DNA of 64,000 nucleotides from Zingiber officinale (lineage: Eukaryota; Streptophyta; Magnoliopsida; Zingiberales; Zingiberaceae), in assembly GCF_018446385.1 (NCBI RefSeq), contig NC_056003.1, forward strand, positions 23,433,198 to 23,497,197, in the 5' to 3' direction. Shown here piece after piece: positions 1 through 12,709 of the stretch. The position numbers and the translations under genes are program-made. The notes below the pieces were generated by a model. That model was not told where the DNA came from. It made no database searches and saw nothing but the letters and a program-made list of their open reading frames with translations. The first letter of the stretch is position 1. Every line of letters starts with the position of its first letter.

Positions 1-300
1 ATATCATAACGTAAGCATAGCATAAAGCATAACATAATCTTATCTAACTATGGCATATCATCATAAGGAGTCATGGCATATCATACACATGGACATATCA
101 TGAAACATAACATAATCATATCTAACCATGGCATATCATCATAAGGAGTCATGGCATATCATACACATGGACATATCATGAAACATAACATAATCATATC
201 TAACCATGACATATCATCATAAGGAGTCATGGCATATCATACACATGGACATATCATGAAACATAACATAATCATATCTAACCATGGCATATCATAAATC
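1..300. repeat. 78-bp tandem repeat
   Basis: Between three and four copies of a 78-bp unit rich in CATATCAT and CATAAGGAGTCATGG; the CATAAGGAG motif recurs at 61, 139 and 217. It lies inside the Tekay-like LTR and probably continues left of the window. Confidence 0.9.
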
Positions 301-654
301 ATCATAAGGTATATGCAATATGATTTTGGAAAACATGTATCCGAAAAACATGTGTATGTCTCATGACCTTTAAAACCATTTCTTCTTACATATATATACT
401 TGAACATAATCTCATCTTAAAGGGGATCCCGGCTATGTACCACTTACATATTGCGCGCAACCTATGTAGGTCCAAGGTAGCAAGTCTTGAACCCTACAAG
501 GCAAACATACTAGGCCCGAGTCTTACTCCATCGACCTAGGGGCACTTAGGAGCCCATCCCTAACGAGGCCCGAGTCTTATTCCATCGACCCCGGGGCGCT
601 TATGGAGCTCACCCTTGGTACAAGCCATATAAAGTAAAGTACATGTCATACTTA

Positions 655-1085
655 TACATATCATACATCATAAAAGCATGAATCACTTAGGCACACATCA
701 TATCATAAAAGTATGCATCACTTAGGCATACATCATGTCATAAAAGTATGCATCACTTAGGCATACATCATATCATAAAGGTATGCATCACTTAGGCATA
801 CATCATGTCATAAAGGTATGCATCACTTAGGCATACATCATACCATAAAAATAAGCATCACTTAGGCATACATCATATCATAACAATATGCATCACTTAG
901 GCATACATCATATCATAAAGGTATGCATCACTTAGGCATACATCATGTCATAAAGGTATGCATCACTTAGGCATACATCATACCATAAAAATATGCATCA
1001 CTTAGGCATACATCATATCATAACAATATGCATCACTTAGGCATACATCAGATCATAACAATATGCATCACTTAGGCATAGATCA
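655..1085. repeat. 35-bp tandem repeat array
   Basis: About 12 copies of a 35-bp unit containing GCATCACTTAGGCATACATC, varying mainly in the few bases after ATCATAA. It belongs to the same LTR as the flanking arrays. Confidence 0.9.
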
Positions 1086-1400
1086 TAAAAACATACATAT
1101 TTTAAGCATAAATCATATCATCAAGCATGCATAATTTAACCACATAGCATATCATGAAAGCATGCATATTTTAAGCACTTAACATAGCATCAAAGCATGC
1201 ATAATTTAACCACATATCATAACATAAAGCATGCATATTTTAAGCACTTAACATAGCATCAAAGCATGCATAATTTAACCACATATCATAACATAAAGCA
1301 TGCATATTTTAAACTCATATCATATCATCAAAGCATGCATAATTTTCCCACATATCATAACATAAAGCATGCATATTCTAAACTCATAACATATCGTAGA
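1086..1400. repeat. About 69-bp tandem repeat array
   Basis: Roughly four copies of a 69-bp unit alternating AAGCATGCATATTTTAAGCA with AAGCATGCATAATTTAACCA. The core CATGCATA is palindromic. It is the third consecutive array in this LTR. Confidence 0.85.
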
Positions 1401-3895
1401 AATTCTCATCTTGTATAGCTCACAAGCATACATGTCTAAGCATAAAAGTGTATCATGTGCTCATCCAATCATAAGGAACAATGTAACATGATTAACTTGG
1501 GTACTAAGTTTCCTAATCCCTTGGGTTCTTATCTTGGCCGAAACCCTCTTAGTGCTAATTTAGGTTTTAAACAACATCCAAGCATGTAGAACCTAATTCA
1601 TCCACATATCATTTTCATAGGAAGTATTATAAACAAGATTTACTTGGACTCTAAGTTCTCCAAGTCCTTGAATCTCATTTGGCCGAACCTTAACAAATGT
1701 GAAACAAGGTTCTAAATGACATAAAGCATGGAAACCTTAACCATATTTATAGCATTTGTTTCAAGGAATATGGTAAGCACAATTGAGTTAGTTCCTAACT
1801 CCTTTAAGCCCTTAAAATTATGTCTTGGCCGAAACTTACAAGTACTCCTTTAGGGTTTCAAGCAAGCATACAAGCATGTGAACTTACTCTAACATCATGT
1901 ATAAATTCATAAGTGGCCTCATACAAGTAGTCATGGCCGAAACTTCCCTTAGCATCAATTTAGGTCACTAACAACATATAGCATGTAAATTTTAGCTTTC
2001 TACATTTCATATTTCATGGAGAGTGACATGAGCATGTTCAAGTAAGTTCTAGGGTTTCTAAAGCATGTATTCCCTTCATGGCCGAGACTCAAAGGTGTCC
2101 ACTTGAATCATAGTTAAATATATAAGCATGTGAACACAATCAACATGTTATCTCAATTTCATAAGAAGCATCTTTAACACATGAGGTCTAAATTTTAAGG
2201 TTTCTAGGTCTTTAAACCCTACATGGCCGAACCTCATCAAGCATGGAATTTGTTCAAATGACATAAAAGCATAGAAAGTCATAACACATTTCATAACATG
2301 TATAAAAGTCAAGCACTATAAGCATACATTCAAGTTGTGTCTTAGGTTTCCTAGGTTTTTCCTTTCTTTATCTCATAGCATATGTTTGGCCGAAACCTTT
2401 CAAGTCTTTAAACTAGGTTTTAGGTGGCCTAAGGTATGGAAAACCTAAACAAGTTTCATGGCAAAAATATTAAAGAAACTATACTTACAAGTTTGGTTCA
2501 CAAACAAGCTAGGACCCTTGTGATCTTAATTAACATATATCATGCAACCAATTTTCCTATACTCTAATTAAGCATGGGAGCATCAAACAACTTTCATATA
2601 TTATTGTCATGGAAGTTTTGAGCATGTTAAAAATCTGTTTAAGCTATTCTAAAGCATCCACCTTACCATGGCCGAAACTTTAGAAATGATGTTCATGAGT
2701 TTCTATCAACATACAAGCATGCAACTCTTTGAGAAACTCTATATTCTATCATATAAACATGGTAAGTTTAAATTCAAAGTCTTCCTAACCCTAAACCCTT
2801 CCTTGACCGAAACTTGTGAGTGAGATACTTTTGGTTCCAAGTAACCTTCAAGTATGAAAACGATAATGGATCCTTAACCATTTATTTAGAGGGTTTTGTG
2901 CAAGTTAGGTAAACAATTAAATTCCCTAGCCCTTACAAAACCTTTTTGGCCGAAACTCTAGGGTTAGATACATCCCTAATCCAACATCACATATATATAT
3001 AAATATGAGAGAAAACCTTCTTACAAAGCATAGAAAACTTATCATGAATCAAAGCTTATATTAAACATTCCTAGGATCAACAAGTCCTTTCTTTGGCCGA
3101 ATTTTCACAACTTTGTTTCTAGGTTTTAAAATCCTCATAAAATCCAAAAACACATTAAAATCCCTTGTACCACAGGTGAGGGGAAGCTTACATCCTTTTC
3201 GCTTGTGGTTCTAAAGTGTGGTGATGGAAGAAGAGGTCTCTTCTTCTTGTTCTCCTCCTTTGATTTCCCTTGGTAGCCTTCCTTGTATTCTAGGAGGAAC
3301 CTTGTTTTTTTTTGGGAGCCGAAAATGGAGGAGAGGGGGCTGAGGTTCTCGGTGATGGAGAGGAGAGAATGAGAGAAATGAGAGAAAAATAAAATCTTCT
3401 CTTTACATACTCTCTTTTATGTTAAGGGGGAAGAGGTAGCAAAATTGGTTTTTGCTTTCCTTCTCCCTTAGCCCCTTTTTTTCATTTTTCTTTTTATTTT
3501 ATTTATTTATTTGTTCTCATCATTCATGATGAAACAAAAGGGGAATGAATCCCCTTAATTCCCTTCTTTAAGTCACGGCAAAAGAAGAAGAAGAGGGAGA
3601 GAAAAGAAGGAAGGCAAGTTGCCTTTCTCTTGCTCTTTTCTTGTTTTCTTTTGGCTAGCTTTTACTCTCACCCTTATCATGAGTTTCCCTCCTTTGTTAT
3701 CAATATATTATTCCTATCCCAATTGGTTATTACCCATTAATCCTATCATTTACATCATGAGAGGTTCAAGGTTCAATCCTTGACCATTCCCTATTTTTAT
3801 TTCTTTTTATTTCTTTTTGGTTCAACATTCTACTAATATTTTTCTAAGGTAAATTCATCATTCTTATTTATCCTAAAAGCTTAGTGGGTGTTACA

Positions 3896-6445
3896 CTCTT
3901 GACGGAGAAGATGTAGTAAAGTAGTAATGTCGTTTTGATCACTATCAGTTATTAATATATCATCCACATAAATCAAAACAAATATTGAAAATTCCTCATT
4001 ACATTTGTAGAATAGGGAAGAGTCTATTTTTTAGCCAGAAAATCCTTGAGTATGAAGCCAGGTAGATAGACGATGAAACAATGCACGATGTGCTTGTCGA
4101 AGACCATATATAAACTTTTGAAATTGACACACATGTGTTGAAAGTTGCGGGTGGATGAATCCAGGAAGTTGCTCCATATAAACAGTTTCTTCAAGGCATC
4201 CATGAAGGAAAGCATTGGAAACATCTAATTGGCGTATTGGCTAATTGGAGCTTACAACTATAGATAGTAGCAATTTGATAGTTGTAATTTTGACGACTAG
4301 ACTAAAAATATCATTAAAGTCAATATCTGGCTGCTGATTAAAGCATTTAGCAACAAGACGAGCTTTGTAGCGTTCAATAGAATCATCTGCACGATACTTA
4401 ATTCGATAAACCTATTTAGAGCCCACAATATTCATAGATGGGGTACGAGGGACTAAGCTCCAGGTTGCATTACGAAGAAGAACATCAAATTCTATAGTCA
4501 TCGCAGCACGCCAATTTGAATCTTTGACTGCCTGTGTAAAACTAGAAGGTTCAACAAAATTTGAAGAAACAATAAGAACACGTGGAAGAGGATAACGAGT
4601 GGAAACAGGTTGACATCGTACATAAATATCGCTTAGAGGAAGCATCCGCCGAGGAATATCATCATCAGAGCAACTCAAAGATGAGTGGTCAGACGGATGA
4701 GAATCAGAACTAGAGAGTGGATCATCACTAGCCGCTGAGTCTACAGGAACTTGTGGAGATGGAGTAGGACCCAAGATATCATCCCCCATTGTATTTTCAA
4801 TTTGTCCTGATGAATCAACATGTGAGGCTTCTAGTATATTGCTTGATGATATTAGATAGTTGTCTTGATTATCTGAAGGAGAATCTGAGGTAGCAACTGC
4901 AAACGGAAATAGAGATTTATCAAAAGTAACATGTCGAGAAATATATATCCGACTGGTCGAAATATGGAGGCAACGGTACCCATGATGCAAATTACTATAA
5001 CCAAGAAAAATGCATTGTAAAGAGCGAGAGTTTAACTTGTGCTTAAAGTAAGGTCGTAGCCAAGGATAACATGCACAACCAAAAATACGAAATAATGAGT
5101 AATCTGGAAGACAATTATAAATTTTTTCCAATGGACACTTATTTTGAAGTAGTGGAGTGGGTAAACGATTGATAAGGTAGACTGTGGTTTGGACGGCATC
5201 ATCCCAAAATTTAAGTGGAACCAAGGCATGATTAAGAAGAGCTAAGACAGTTTCAACCACATGACGTTTTCTCTCGGCGGATCCGTTTTGTTCAAGAGTG
5301 TCGGGACAAAAGACTTGATGGATGGTGCTAGAGGAAGTAAGATGATGATGAAGTGTTTGATACTCTCCACCCCAATCAGAATGAAGGGAGAGGATTTTAC
5401 GATCAAAATAACGCTCAACTTGTTTTTGAAAGCGACAAAAAATATCAAAGAGATCAGATTTTCTTTTCATAGGAAAATTCCAAGTAAATTTACTAAAATT
5501 ATCAATAAAAATAATATAATAAAGAAAACCTTGATTAGATAGAATACGAGGAGGACCCCACACATCAGAGTGAATAATTTCTAAAGGAAAAACTAGAAGT
5601 GCGAAAAGAAGACACAAAAGGTAATTTATGAGATTTTGCTTTCATGCAAGCTTCGGATAAATGAGAAGAGGAGGCTAAAGAAATTGGTAAACCATACTGG
5701 TTAATAATATTCTGAACAACACGTAGAGACGGATGACCAAGACATGCATGTCAAGAGAATTTATCAGTGCGTTATACAACAAACGCATTAGTATAGGTGT
5801 GCTGAAGATGATAAAGACCGTCTTTAATATTTCCTCGAAGTAGAATATTTCCTGTTATAGGATCTTTCACAAGACAATGATGAGGATGAAATTCAAATAA
5901 CACATTATTATCAAGAGCAAACTGACGGACGGAAAATAAATTTTTAGTAATAGAAGGAACATGAAGAGTATTGCAACATGAGTAAAAAAATATGTTTCCA
6001 ATATGAGTAATTTGCAAACTTGAGTCATTACCTATTTGTACCATGTCGGGTCCATCATAAGGCAAAACTTGTGTCAGAATATTATATTTCGGTGTAACAT
6101 GATGAGTTGCTCCAGAATCCGGATGTCATCCTGGGTTCTCAAGAGTCGATGAAACTATATTAAGAGAGATAGAATGCGGTCGATTTGAAGATGCATACTC
6201 TCCTTGTGAAATAGTTGTTTGTCCTAATGTTGCAGGACCACCAGCAAAATTTGAGTCAAATCTTTTAGGATATTGAATATCAATATGTCAAACTCTGAGA
6301 CAAATTTGACATCTTTTCTGACTATAAAACCAATCAAACCTTCTAAAGCAATGAATACTGGTATGACCAACGATGTGACAAATTTGACATTGGTCTAACC
6401 TTTGCTTTTGGCCACCTTGATGACGTTGAGTATCAGACATCGAAA
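3896..6445 (-). pseudogene. Decayed Ty1/copia Gag-Pol, truncated in RT
   Basis: Read on the minus strand from 6440, the polyprotein remnant contains, in order: a CX2CX4HX4C zinc knuckle (about 6360-6400), the protease motif DSGATHH (about 6100-6125), the pre-integrase H...H/C region (5640-6000), the integrase catalytic core and the reverse transcriptase. The integrase has its first Asp in HSDVWGP, its second in LHSDWGGEY and its Glu in NGSAERKRH. The RT includes YVDDILI at about 3965. Integrase and the start of RT lie in one 401-codon frame (4412-5617). Stops and frameshifts interrupt the gag/protease end, and RT is in a shifted frame below 4410. RT stops at 3896 where the Tekay-like LTR begins, so RNase H is missing. 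The N-terminal half of Gag is not recognisable. Confidence 0.88.
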
Positions 6446-6739
6446 ATAAATAACTCGTCACTTGATAGTAATAGACCTTGCTAGAAGAATTTTCGGTGGC
6501 TGGAAATAATACTTGGCACTGGAACCTTGCTGTTCAACGGAAGCGACAAATCAAAAGCTCGGTGGATGGTGACGACCACTTGTTGTGGGCGGCAGAGTAA
6601 CTTTTCGATGGCCATAAGAAAGCAGAGGATTTTCTGCGTTGACTTAGGCAATTATTGATGATAAATAAAAGCACTTGCTACGATGGAGAGGAACATCAAT
6701 AGAAAATAACGTTAGAAGAAAAGATAAAGAAAAGAGAGA

Positions 6740-6990
6740 AAAATAAGACTCGAGAAAAGATTTTTTTTTCTCTCTTGTGTTTTTTTTAAATTTTTTTTTG
6801 CTTTTTTTCCCTCTGTTTTTCTGCTTTTTTTTCTCTCTGTTTTTTTTCCGTTTTTTTTCTGCACGTTTTTTTCCCTTGTTTTTGCTCGGTTTTTTTTTGT
6901 TTTTGTTTTTTTTTTGCTAACAGAAACGGAAGAGAATAAAAACCGACAAGGGAAAAAAAAATACAGAAAAAAAAACGAACAAATAATAAT
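6740..6990. repeat. T-rich low-complexity tract
   Basis: Homopyrimidine-biased tract with T runs of 5-10 bases broken by CTC and GCT, followed by a purine-rich counterpart near 6950-6980. It lies between the PBS and the gag remnant of the copia element, where the gag N-terminus would be expected. Nothing else is visible from about 6450 to 7180. Confidence 0.7.
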
Positions 6991-7183
6991 TTTATCTTGC
7001 TACGATTAATATTGTCAAAGTTGCTACCGTCGATAAAAAAGAATTGTTGATGAAAGGAGAAGAAAAGTTGTTATTGCTGAAGTTGCCGTACTGTAGACGA
7101 TGATATAAAACTTCGATGTAGAAATTTCTGTAGCTGTTGTAACAAAAATTTGAAAAAGGAAAATTAAGTAGAAGAAAAGATGA

Positions 7184-7196
7184 CTTTGATACCATG
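7184..7196 (-). other. Primer-binding site of copia element
   Basis: Minus-strand TGGTATCAAAG directly follows the LTR end (TTCAACA). It matches the initiator-tRNA-Met primer site (TGGTATCAGAGC) typical of plant Ty1/copia elements, with one change. This fixes the element's direction and one LTR boundary. Confidence 0.8.
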
Positions 7197-7463
7197 TTGA
7201 AATCAATGGGGAGAGGAAAGAAATAATATAAAACTTTTTGATGATCTTATTATTAAAGCAAGACTTATTTATACAAATTGTCCAAAATAATAATGAAAAA
7301 AATTAAATAAGACATACAATCATAATAATTATAAACATAGTAATATAATAGACTTGGAAATATGATTTTCCCTATTTGATTTATCTTGATTATGTATCAA
7401 ATATAATAAATCTCAATTGATTGAAATCAATTAGAATTTATTTCCATTATTATCATTAATTCT
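7197..7463 (-). mobile_element. 5' LTR of the Ty1/copia element
   Basis: AT-rich segment of about 265 bp between the PBS and the point where composition changes, reading on the minus strand from about AGTTAGAATTAATG to CAACA. It carries a TATAAATAAG box near 7265 in minus orientation. The opposite LTR is absent because the element is cut by the Tekay-like insertion. The outer edge is uncertain by a few bases, since no clean TG was found there. Confidence 0.65.
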
Positions 7464-8930
7464 AACTCTCTTCCTAGTGCTCTCCCCCCATACTCCAGCA
7501 GAAAACCCTACGCCACTTCTCACCGTGCCAAGTTGAATGATGACAAAGTCAACATTGATATCAACTCACCGGTAGCTTATTCATGGACGACCTAAGACAG
7601 AACCGTCTATATTCTCAATTCCAACAATCAATATCATTATATTTTGCAAATTTTCCTATGGAGTCCAGGGAAATCCTTGATGGCATGAAAAAAATGTGTT
7701 ATTCTAATTAAGGAGGGCTGGGGCCTCAACTATGAGGACTCTTAGAAGTTGGAATTGGGAACTACTAACGAAGGTACTAGAAAGGTCGACGACACGCAAT
7801 GCGCGAAGTGAATCAATGAAGTTTACCTCCAATCTCAATCGTGTGCGAGAGTTGCAACTGCGGAAGGAAGACTCACCTCTACTCAAGCAACTGTGGAAAT
7901 TCGAAACACAATTTTGGAAAGCACAAGTTCAGTTATCTCAGCAACTCAAATTCCATCAAGCAGATGGGAGATTGAGCATATGCAACAAAGGCGCCATATG
8001 ACTTGTTTGGGTCAAACCGTCAAAGGGTAGACTACAATGTATGAAGACCATGTACTCACCGAAGCACTCTTTCACTCTATGGTTGGCTCCGAACCGCAAT
8101 TAACCTGGGTAGAAATAAACGAGATGTGTGTGAATTCTATCTATACTCGGGAGTTGGAAACCTTGGACCAGGGGTTCTTTGATTGTCCTTAGACTAACAA
8201 CTTTGGTAGGTGTATCGTACTTTATTTATTTAATATGCATACGTAAAATAATATGTTGATATGGCATCCTACCTAAACATATTCTCAATCCGTGAAATCC
8301 AACAACGAGATGCGACAAAATCCAACACATGACGATCACTTATTCACTTAGAATTGCAATATCAATGATTATCCTTAATTTTCAAAATGAAAGACTATTT
8401 TCAAGAGTTAGTTGATATTAATTTGTATGAATATTTACTTTGAGATCAATTTGTATGATTTACTTAATTATATTTTATCGTGGAACCGTCACTCAGGATG
8501 AGCTCTAATATATACATGCACCAAGCTGAACACGGACGGTGCATCATGTCTTCTCCCTCTCCATTCGTCTTGTCGTTTCATGGAGCAGCATCTTTCACAT
8601 TCCATTCCACTGCAGCCATTTTCATGCCGAGGTCCAATTCAATTAATATTTTTAATCTCTTTTTGCAGACTTTTTCATACTGTTGCTAGCTGCATGCAAA
8701 TGCGTTTCAAATCTCTTGACCTTGTAAAAAAACAAAAACACTTCATCCCCTGGCTGTTCTCTCTGTCCCTTGCTAGATGTCGAAGAAAGAGTTTGAATCC
8801 GTGAGATGGGCATGGTGTGGGTTCGATTGAGCAATAATGCACTGGGATGGTGTGGTTCACGGGGGAGCATGGGATTAGGGAACAGGACAGAGAAGCCTTT
8901 GCGTTGTGGGGCGGTTGCCATGATCCTGAC
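7464..8930. other. Intergenic DNA, no gene recognised
   Basis: No domain or exon chain was found. A plus-strand frame of 89 codons at 7732-8001 and short overlapping frames at 8480-8930 match nothing I know and lack introns, a promoter or repeat context that would support them. Confidence 0.5.
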
Positions 8931-8934
8931 ACAC

Positions 8935-9242
8935 CTTTTAAATAAATTATATTGTATATTAGGTAAGGTTTCTAAACTTCTTCTTAAATATATTCAAATG
9001 TATTTATTTATTTATAATTATTATTATTTATCAAACTCGAACTGAATTTAAATTTGTACGGGAATATTCTTCAAGCTTTTAATTAAGCTCGACTATCAAT
9101 ATTATTATTCTTATAATTTATATTATTTTTTTATTCATAAATTTTATGCTATTTTTTATTTTTAACATATTACGAATACTAATTTAAAAATAACATAAAA
9201 AATATATACAATATATTATTTTTAACAATTAAATTTGATATA

Positions 9243-9303
<61 letters not shown>

Positions 9304-9345
9304 GAATATAAATGAGTTTTACTGAACATCATCCTTGTTTATAAA
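8935..9345. repeat. AT-rich MITE-like segment with (TA)n
   Basis: The stretch around 9050-9090 (CAAGCTTTTAATTAAGCTCGA) resembles the AGCTCGAGC-containing segment at 44740-45170, suggesting a shared MITE-like family. It encloses a perfect (TA)n run at about 9249-9300. No terminal repeats could be fixed. Confidence 0.5.
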
Positions 9346-9691
9346 CTTCCGATTTCTTTACAATCCTATCTATCCGCCTCCTACTTATTATGTTAAGCAC
9401 TCAATGAATGTATTACACTATGTTTTTAGAGTTTGAGTTAATTATATTTTAAATTTTAGGGTCGAATAAATAGAAAAATATTTAGTGTATGTCTAGTTTT
9501 ATCTTGAGGAGAAGTTTTTTTAATTATTAATTCAAATATCCCGTTATTCAAACCAATTAATTTTGGAAGTGATTAATCCGATTCTATGAAAGTTTTTCAT
9601 CGACCATTAGAGTAAATCCGGACAACACAAATGAGTCTTGGTGGTCAGCTCAGTATCACAAGTGGTTCAAACACCACGAACGACATATAAG

Positions 9692-11374
9692 TGTTAGTGC
9701 AATTATCCTCGGATCAAGGTTGACCAATTTGACTAAACTCAAGTTGGCTTGAACTTAAGTTTTGATGTTTAACAATATATGAGAGATACATCAAGTAGGT
9801 CAAGGAAGAACTGGATATTTGTCTGGGAAAGTCTTGACTGGAGGTTAAGTAACGAGAAGTCTTAGCTGGAGGTTAGACAATGAAAAGTCTTAGTAAGTGA
9901 AGCTAAACAGTGGAACTCTTAGCAGGACTAGACAGTGAAGACCTAATTAGAAACTAGACAATAAAAAATTCTAATGGAACTAGACAATGAAACCTAGTTG
10001 GGAACTAGGCAGTGGAAGTGTAGCAGGACTAGTCAAGTGAAAAGTTTAATTGGGTCAAAGATTGATGAACATTAACAGGAGTTGATACTAGATAAAAAGT
10101 CTAAGTAGATCAAAATTTAACCAAACACTTGGTGAAAAAGATTTGGTAGGTCAAGGTTGACCAGATATTGGGTAATGAAAGTTTTGGTAGATTAAGGTCA
10201 AGCGAATACCGAACAAGATGTGATTTCATCCTCTAAAAGGTTGAAATTAGGGTTAGTAATCGACGACTGTCAAAGAGTGGGGATGGGATCCTCTGGACCG
10301 CAACCCCTGGTCCGCTCCTGGACCAGGGGTTGTTGATAGGTGGGATCTCATGGACCTTACCTGTATAACAAGTAGGGTCCATGAATTTCCACCTATAAGT
10401 GAAGTGGTCCATCCTCTGGACCAGGGGCTGCGGTCCAGAGAATCCGACCTCCAAAGAGTGGAATCGATTGACAAACCCTAACCCCGAATCTTAGGATTTT
10501 GGTGCCAGAATTAATTAAGTAGTATGAATCAATCAAGGGCAGGAGATGCGATTCGAATAGAATGTACTGAATTGATTAGGTAGATTACCTAATCGATTGC
10601 AAATTGTTCCAATCAATTAAGCCGATTGTTAATCGATTGGGGGTTATTTTCGTGAAACACATAAAGATGCCAAATCAATTCAACATAGTCTAATCAATTA
10701 GGATAGTCGATTAGCAACTTTGTCGTGACAACACAAAAGGTGTTGCAGTTAAGCAATTAATTAATTAAGGTCAAATCAATCGATTGAAGGTCTTTTCACG
10801 ACATCACAGAAGGCTTTGGAACCGATTGAGACAATCAATTAGAGGCTTCTTAATCGATTGGTATGACTCACGAATTAATTAAGCATTTGAAAAGAGTCGT
10901 TCTACATATTTTCGAATTGCCTGACGTGACAATCAATTAGGGATATAAGTCTATTTAATTAGGAGGCGTTGAAGTAACCCTAGAAAAAGGGGTTTCCCGA
11001 GATTTGAAGAAGTTTTGTTCACACCAATTCTTGGGTGTTTGAAGAAGAAGAAGTGATGCTACATTTTCCACCACCAAAAGACAATCTAAAGCAAGAAAAG
11101 AACAAGTAACACAAGATTCCTCATTGTAAAACTTAAAAGTCGTTCTCGATTATATTTTGTGTTTGTGTTTTTACTTTCTTATTGTATTCTCGTGTTTGAT
11201 TTTTTACGAGATTTTTTCACTATGAAAATGAGGAGTGTACCTTTTGATTAGTCATCTCAAAGATGATTATCAAATAAAACAAATATATTAACATTGCTTT
11301 AAATTTTTTGATATAAATCATATTCAAAGAAGCGAACAAAAACTATCCCCTCAAGCTTTCTACCTGTGTTAACA
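9692..11374 (+). mobile_element. Old solo LTR, SIRE-like family
   Basis: It begins TGTTAGTGCAAT and ends CTGTGTTAACA, paralleling the younger solo LTR at 26572-28124 (TGTTGGTGCAAT...CCTAACA). The colinear 5' third includes GGTCAAGGTTGACC and the recurring GGTCAAG...CTTGG...AGTCTTAG phrases. The flanks ATAAG (9687-9691) and ATGAG (11375-11379) look like a 5-bp target duplication with one change. A region at 10540-10960 repeats AATCGATT/AATCAATT, the counterpart of the palindromic minisatellite of the younger copy. There is no internal region, hence a solo LTR. Confidence 0.72.
10281..10451. mobile_element. Mutator-type MITE, 171 bp
   Basis: Terminal inverted repeats of about 28 bp start near GGATCCTCTGGACCGC on the left, with their complement (GCGGTCCAGAGAATCC) on the right, two mismatches. 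A second inner inverted CCTGGTCC/GGACCAGG pair folds with them. A perfect direct repeat CAAAGAGTGG flanks the element (10271-10280 and 10452-10461). A duplication of 9-10 bp indicates a Mutator-like mobiliser. It sits inside the old solo LTR and has no coding capacity. Confidence 0.85.
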
Positions 11375-11456
11375 ATGAGGTGTCCTCAGTCAGTTTAGAA
11401 CCGCTAATGTCTTAACAATGAGGTGTCCTTAGTGAGTCTAGAGCTGGCATTGTATT
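11368..11456. repeat. 44-bp tandem duplication
   Basis: Two adjacent copies of a unit starting TTAACAATGAGGTGTCC, diverged at several bases. The first overlaps the end of the solo LTR and its target duplication, so the duplication came after the insertion. Confidence 0.75.
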
Positions 11457-12709
11457 AGAGTCGGTCATATCGCTTACCTAATTGAAGATTTATCAGGTAG
11501 ACAAGTTGAGTGGACTTCACATCTACTAGTCCATCAATCGGTCCATACTAGACAACTGATATTTGAATTACAGTAAGCGCCAAGGGAGATTTTGCCAGAT
11601 GGTTAGCATGCACCGCACCTAGATAATTTTTTTTTTTCCATTAGGAGCCAAATTTTTATTGATTTTGGAAGTTTTTTTTCATACATTTTTTGAGATTCCT
11701 TTTTCTATCCATTCTATTTGAACATCAATTTTACACAAAAGTCCTAGAGATCCAAAATAATAATAATAATAATAATTAAAACATGCCATCTAAACATTAC
11801 TCTTAATTTTACAAATGAATCCTTGGCTTTATTCTAATCTACCTATATTACCTCCTCTTCCTCCTCCTCCTCCTCCTCCACCTTCATCGGTAAGCCTTCT
11901 CTAGAACAACCCCTCCTCTCTAGCCGTTGCACGCGAGCCCTTGACTAGCTCATGAGTATGCACAAAGATAGAACTTACTTTGGACTATCTCGGATTATAA
12001 CAATCCATTTTTTTTATTACTTGTATAAATTTATTATTTAGCCACTCCTTCCATCTCATTGAATTTTTTTAACAAAAAAAAAAAATCAAATTCTCAGCTC
12101 TTCTTCCGTCTTTCTTTCACCTTTATCATAGATTCGTAGTAGCACATAAAATGTTGTGATCATAAAATATAAGATTCGAATCTCAATATAGTCGAGATAA
12201 ATATCTTCTTTATATATTAATTATTATTCTAAAGATTAATAATTATTCATAATTTATTTTTTTTTATATTAATCCTACGAATTGATAAAAATATCGGAAT
12301 GAGTAACTTTTTACGATAATAGAAGACCCATTCTCCGCCTTACCATTGGGTTCAGAAGTAAACAGAGCGTTTGATAAGCAACATGCACTCAACTAAACCC
12401 AACGGTTCGATTCCATATGCGAGACCTGTGAGGAGTCAGAAATAGCTCTCTCTTCCTTTTTCAGTCAGGACCAGCAGCGCGCCCCTTCCCCCTTCCCCCT
12501 TCCCCCTTCCCCCTTCCCTTCCCTTCCCTTCCCTTCCTCGCAGGCGCAGCTACAAGACATGGACTCTACAGTCTCCCAGAACGTGACTCAATTTGTCTTT
12601 CCCTTTCCCTCCTTCCTAATTTGGAGTTATCTTCATGTCCAATCTCTTCCTCTTCCACGCCTAGACGCAATCCAAGCGCCGAGGCCGAGTATCTGGTTTT
12701 GCAGGGGCG
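11457..12709. promoter_or_regulatory. Upstream region of the LRR-RLK gene
   Basis: No gene. It contains an (AAT)n run near 11757-11777, a CTC/CCT-rich tract at 11850-11880 and a CCCCTTC/CCCTT microsatellite at about 12480-12535. The pyrimidine tract lies 175-230 bp before the start codon, a typical plant core-promoter or 5' UTR position. I cannot place a TATA box or start site with confidence. An upstream ATG at 12559 is discussed in the findings. Confidence 0.5.

Larger units (their letters stand above)
1..3895 (-). mobile_element. Tekay/del-like Ty3/gypsy LTR, cut by window edge
   Basis: On the minus strand this block starts at 3895 with TGTAACACCC, the usual first bases of Tekay/del-type LTRs. 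It has no coding potential. The motif TGGCCGAAAC recurs roughly every 100-150 bases between 1500 and 3120. A CTCGGGCC-containing segment is duplicated at about 500-610, a pattern known from these LTRs. The right edge falls inside the reverse transcriptase of a copia element, so this is the outer end of a later insertion or a solo LTR. The left end and any internal region lie outside the window. Lineage rests on terminal sequence and style only. Confidence 0.6.

Noticed and set aside
655..1400. CRISPR-like array of short repeats
   Set aside because: Contiguous tandem units without unique spacers in plant DNA; it is an LTR minisatellite.
7732..8001. 89-codon plus frame considered as a small gene
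   Set aside because: No recognisable domain, promoter or exon partner in a retroelement-rich stretch.
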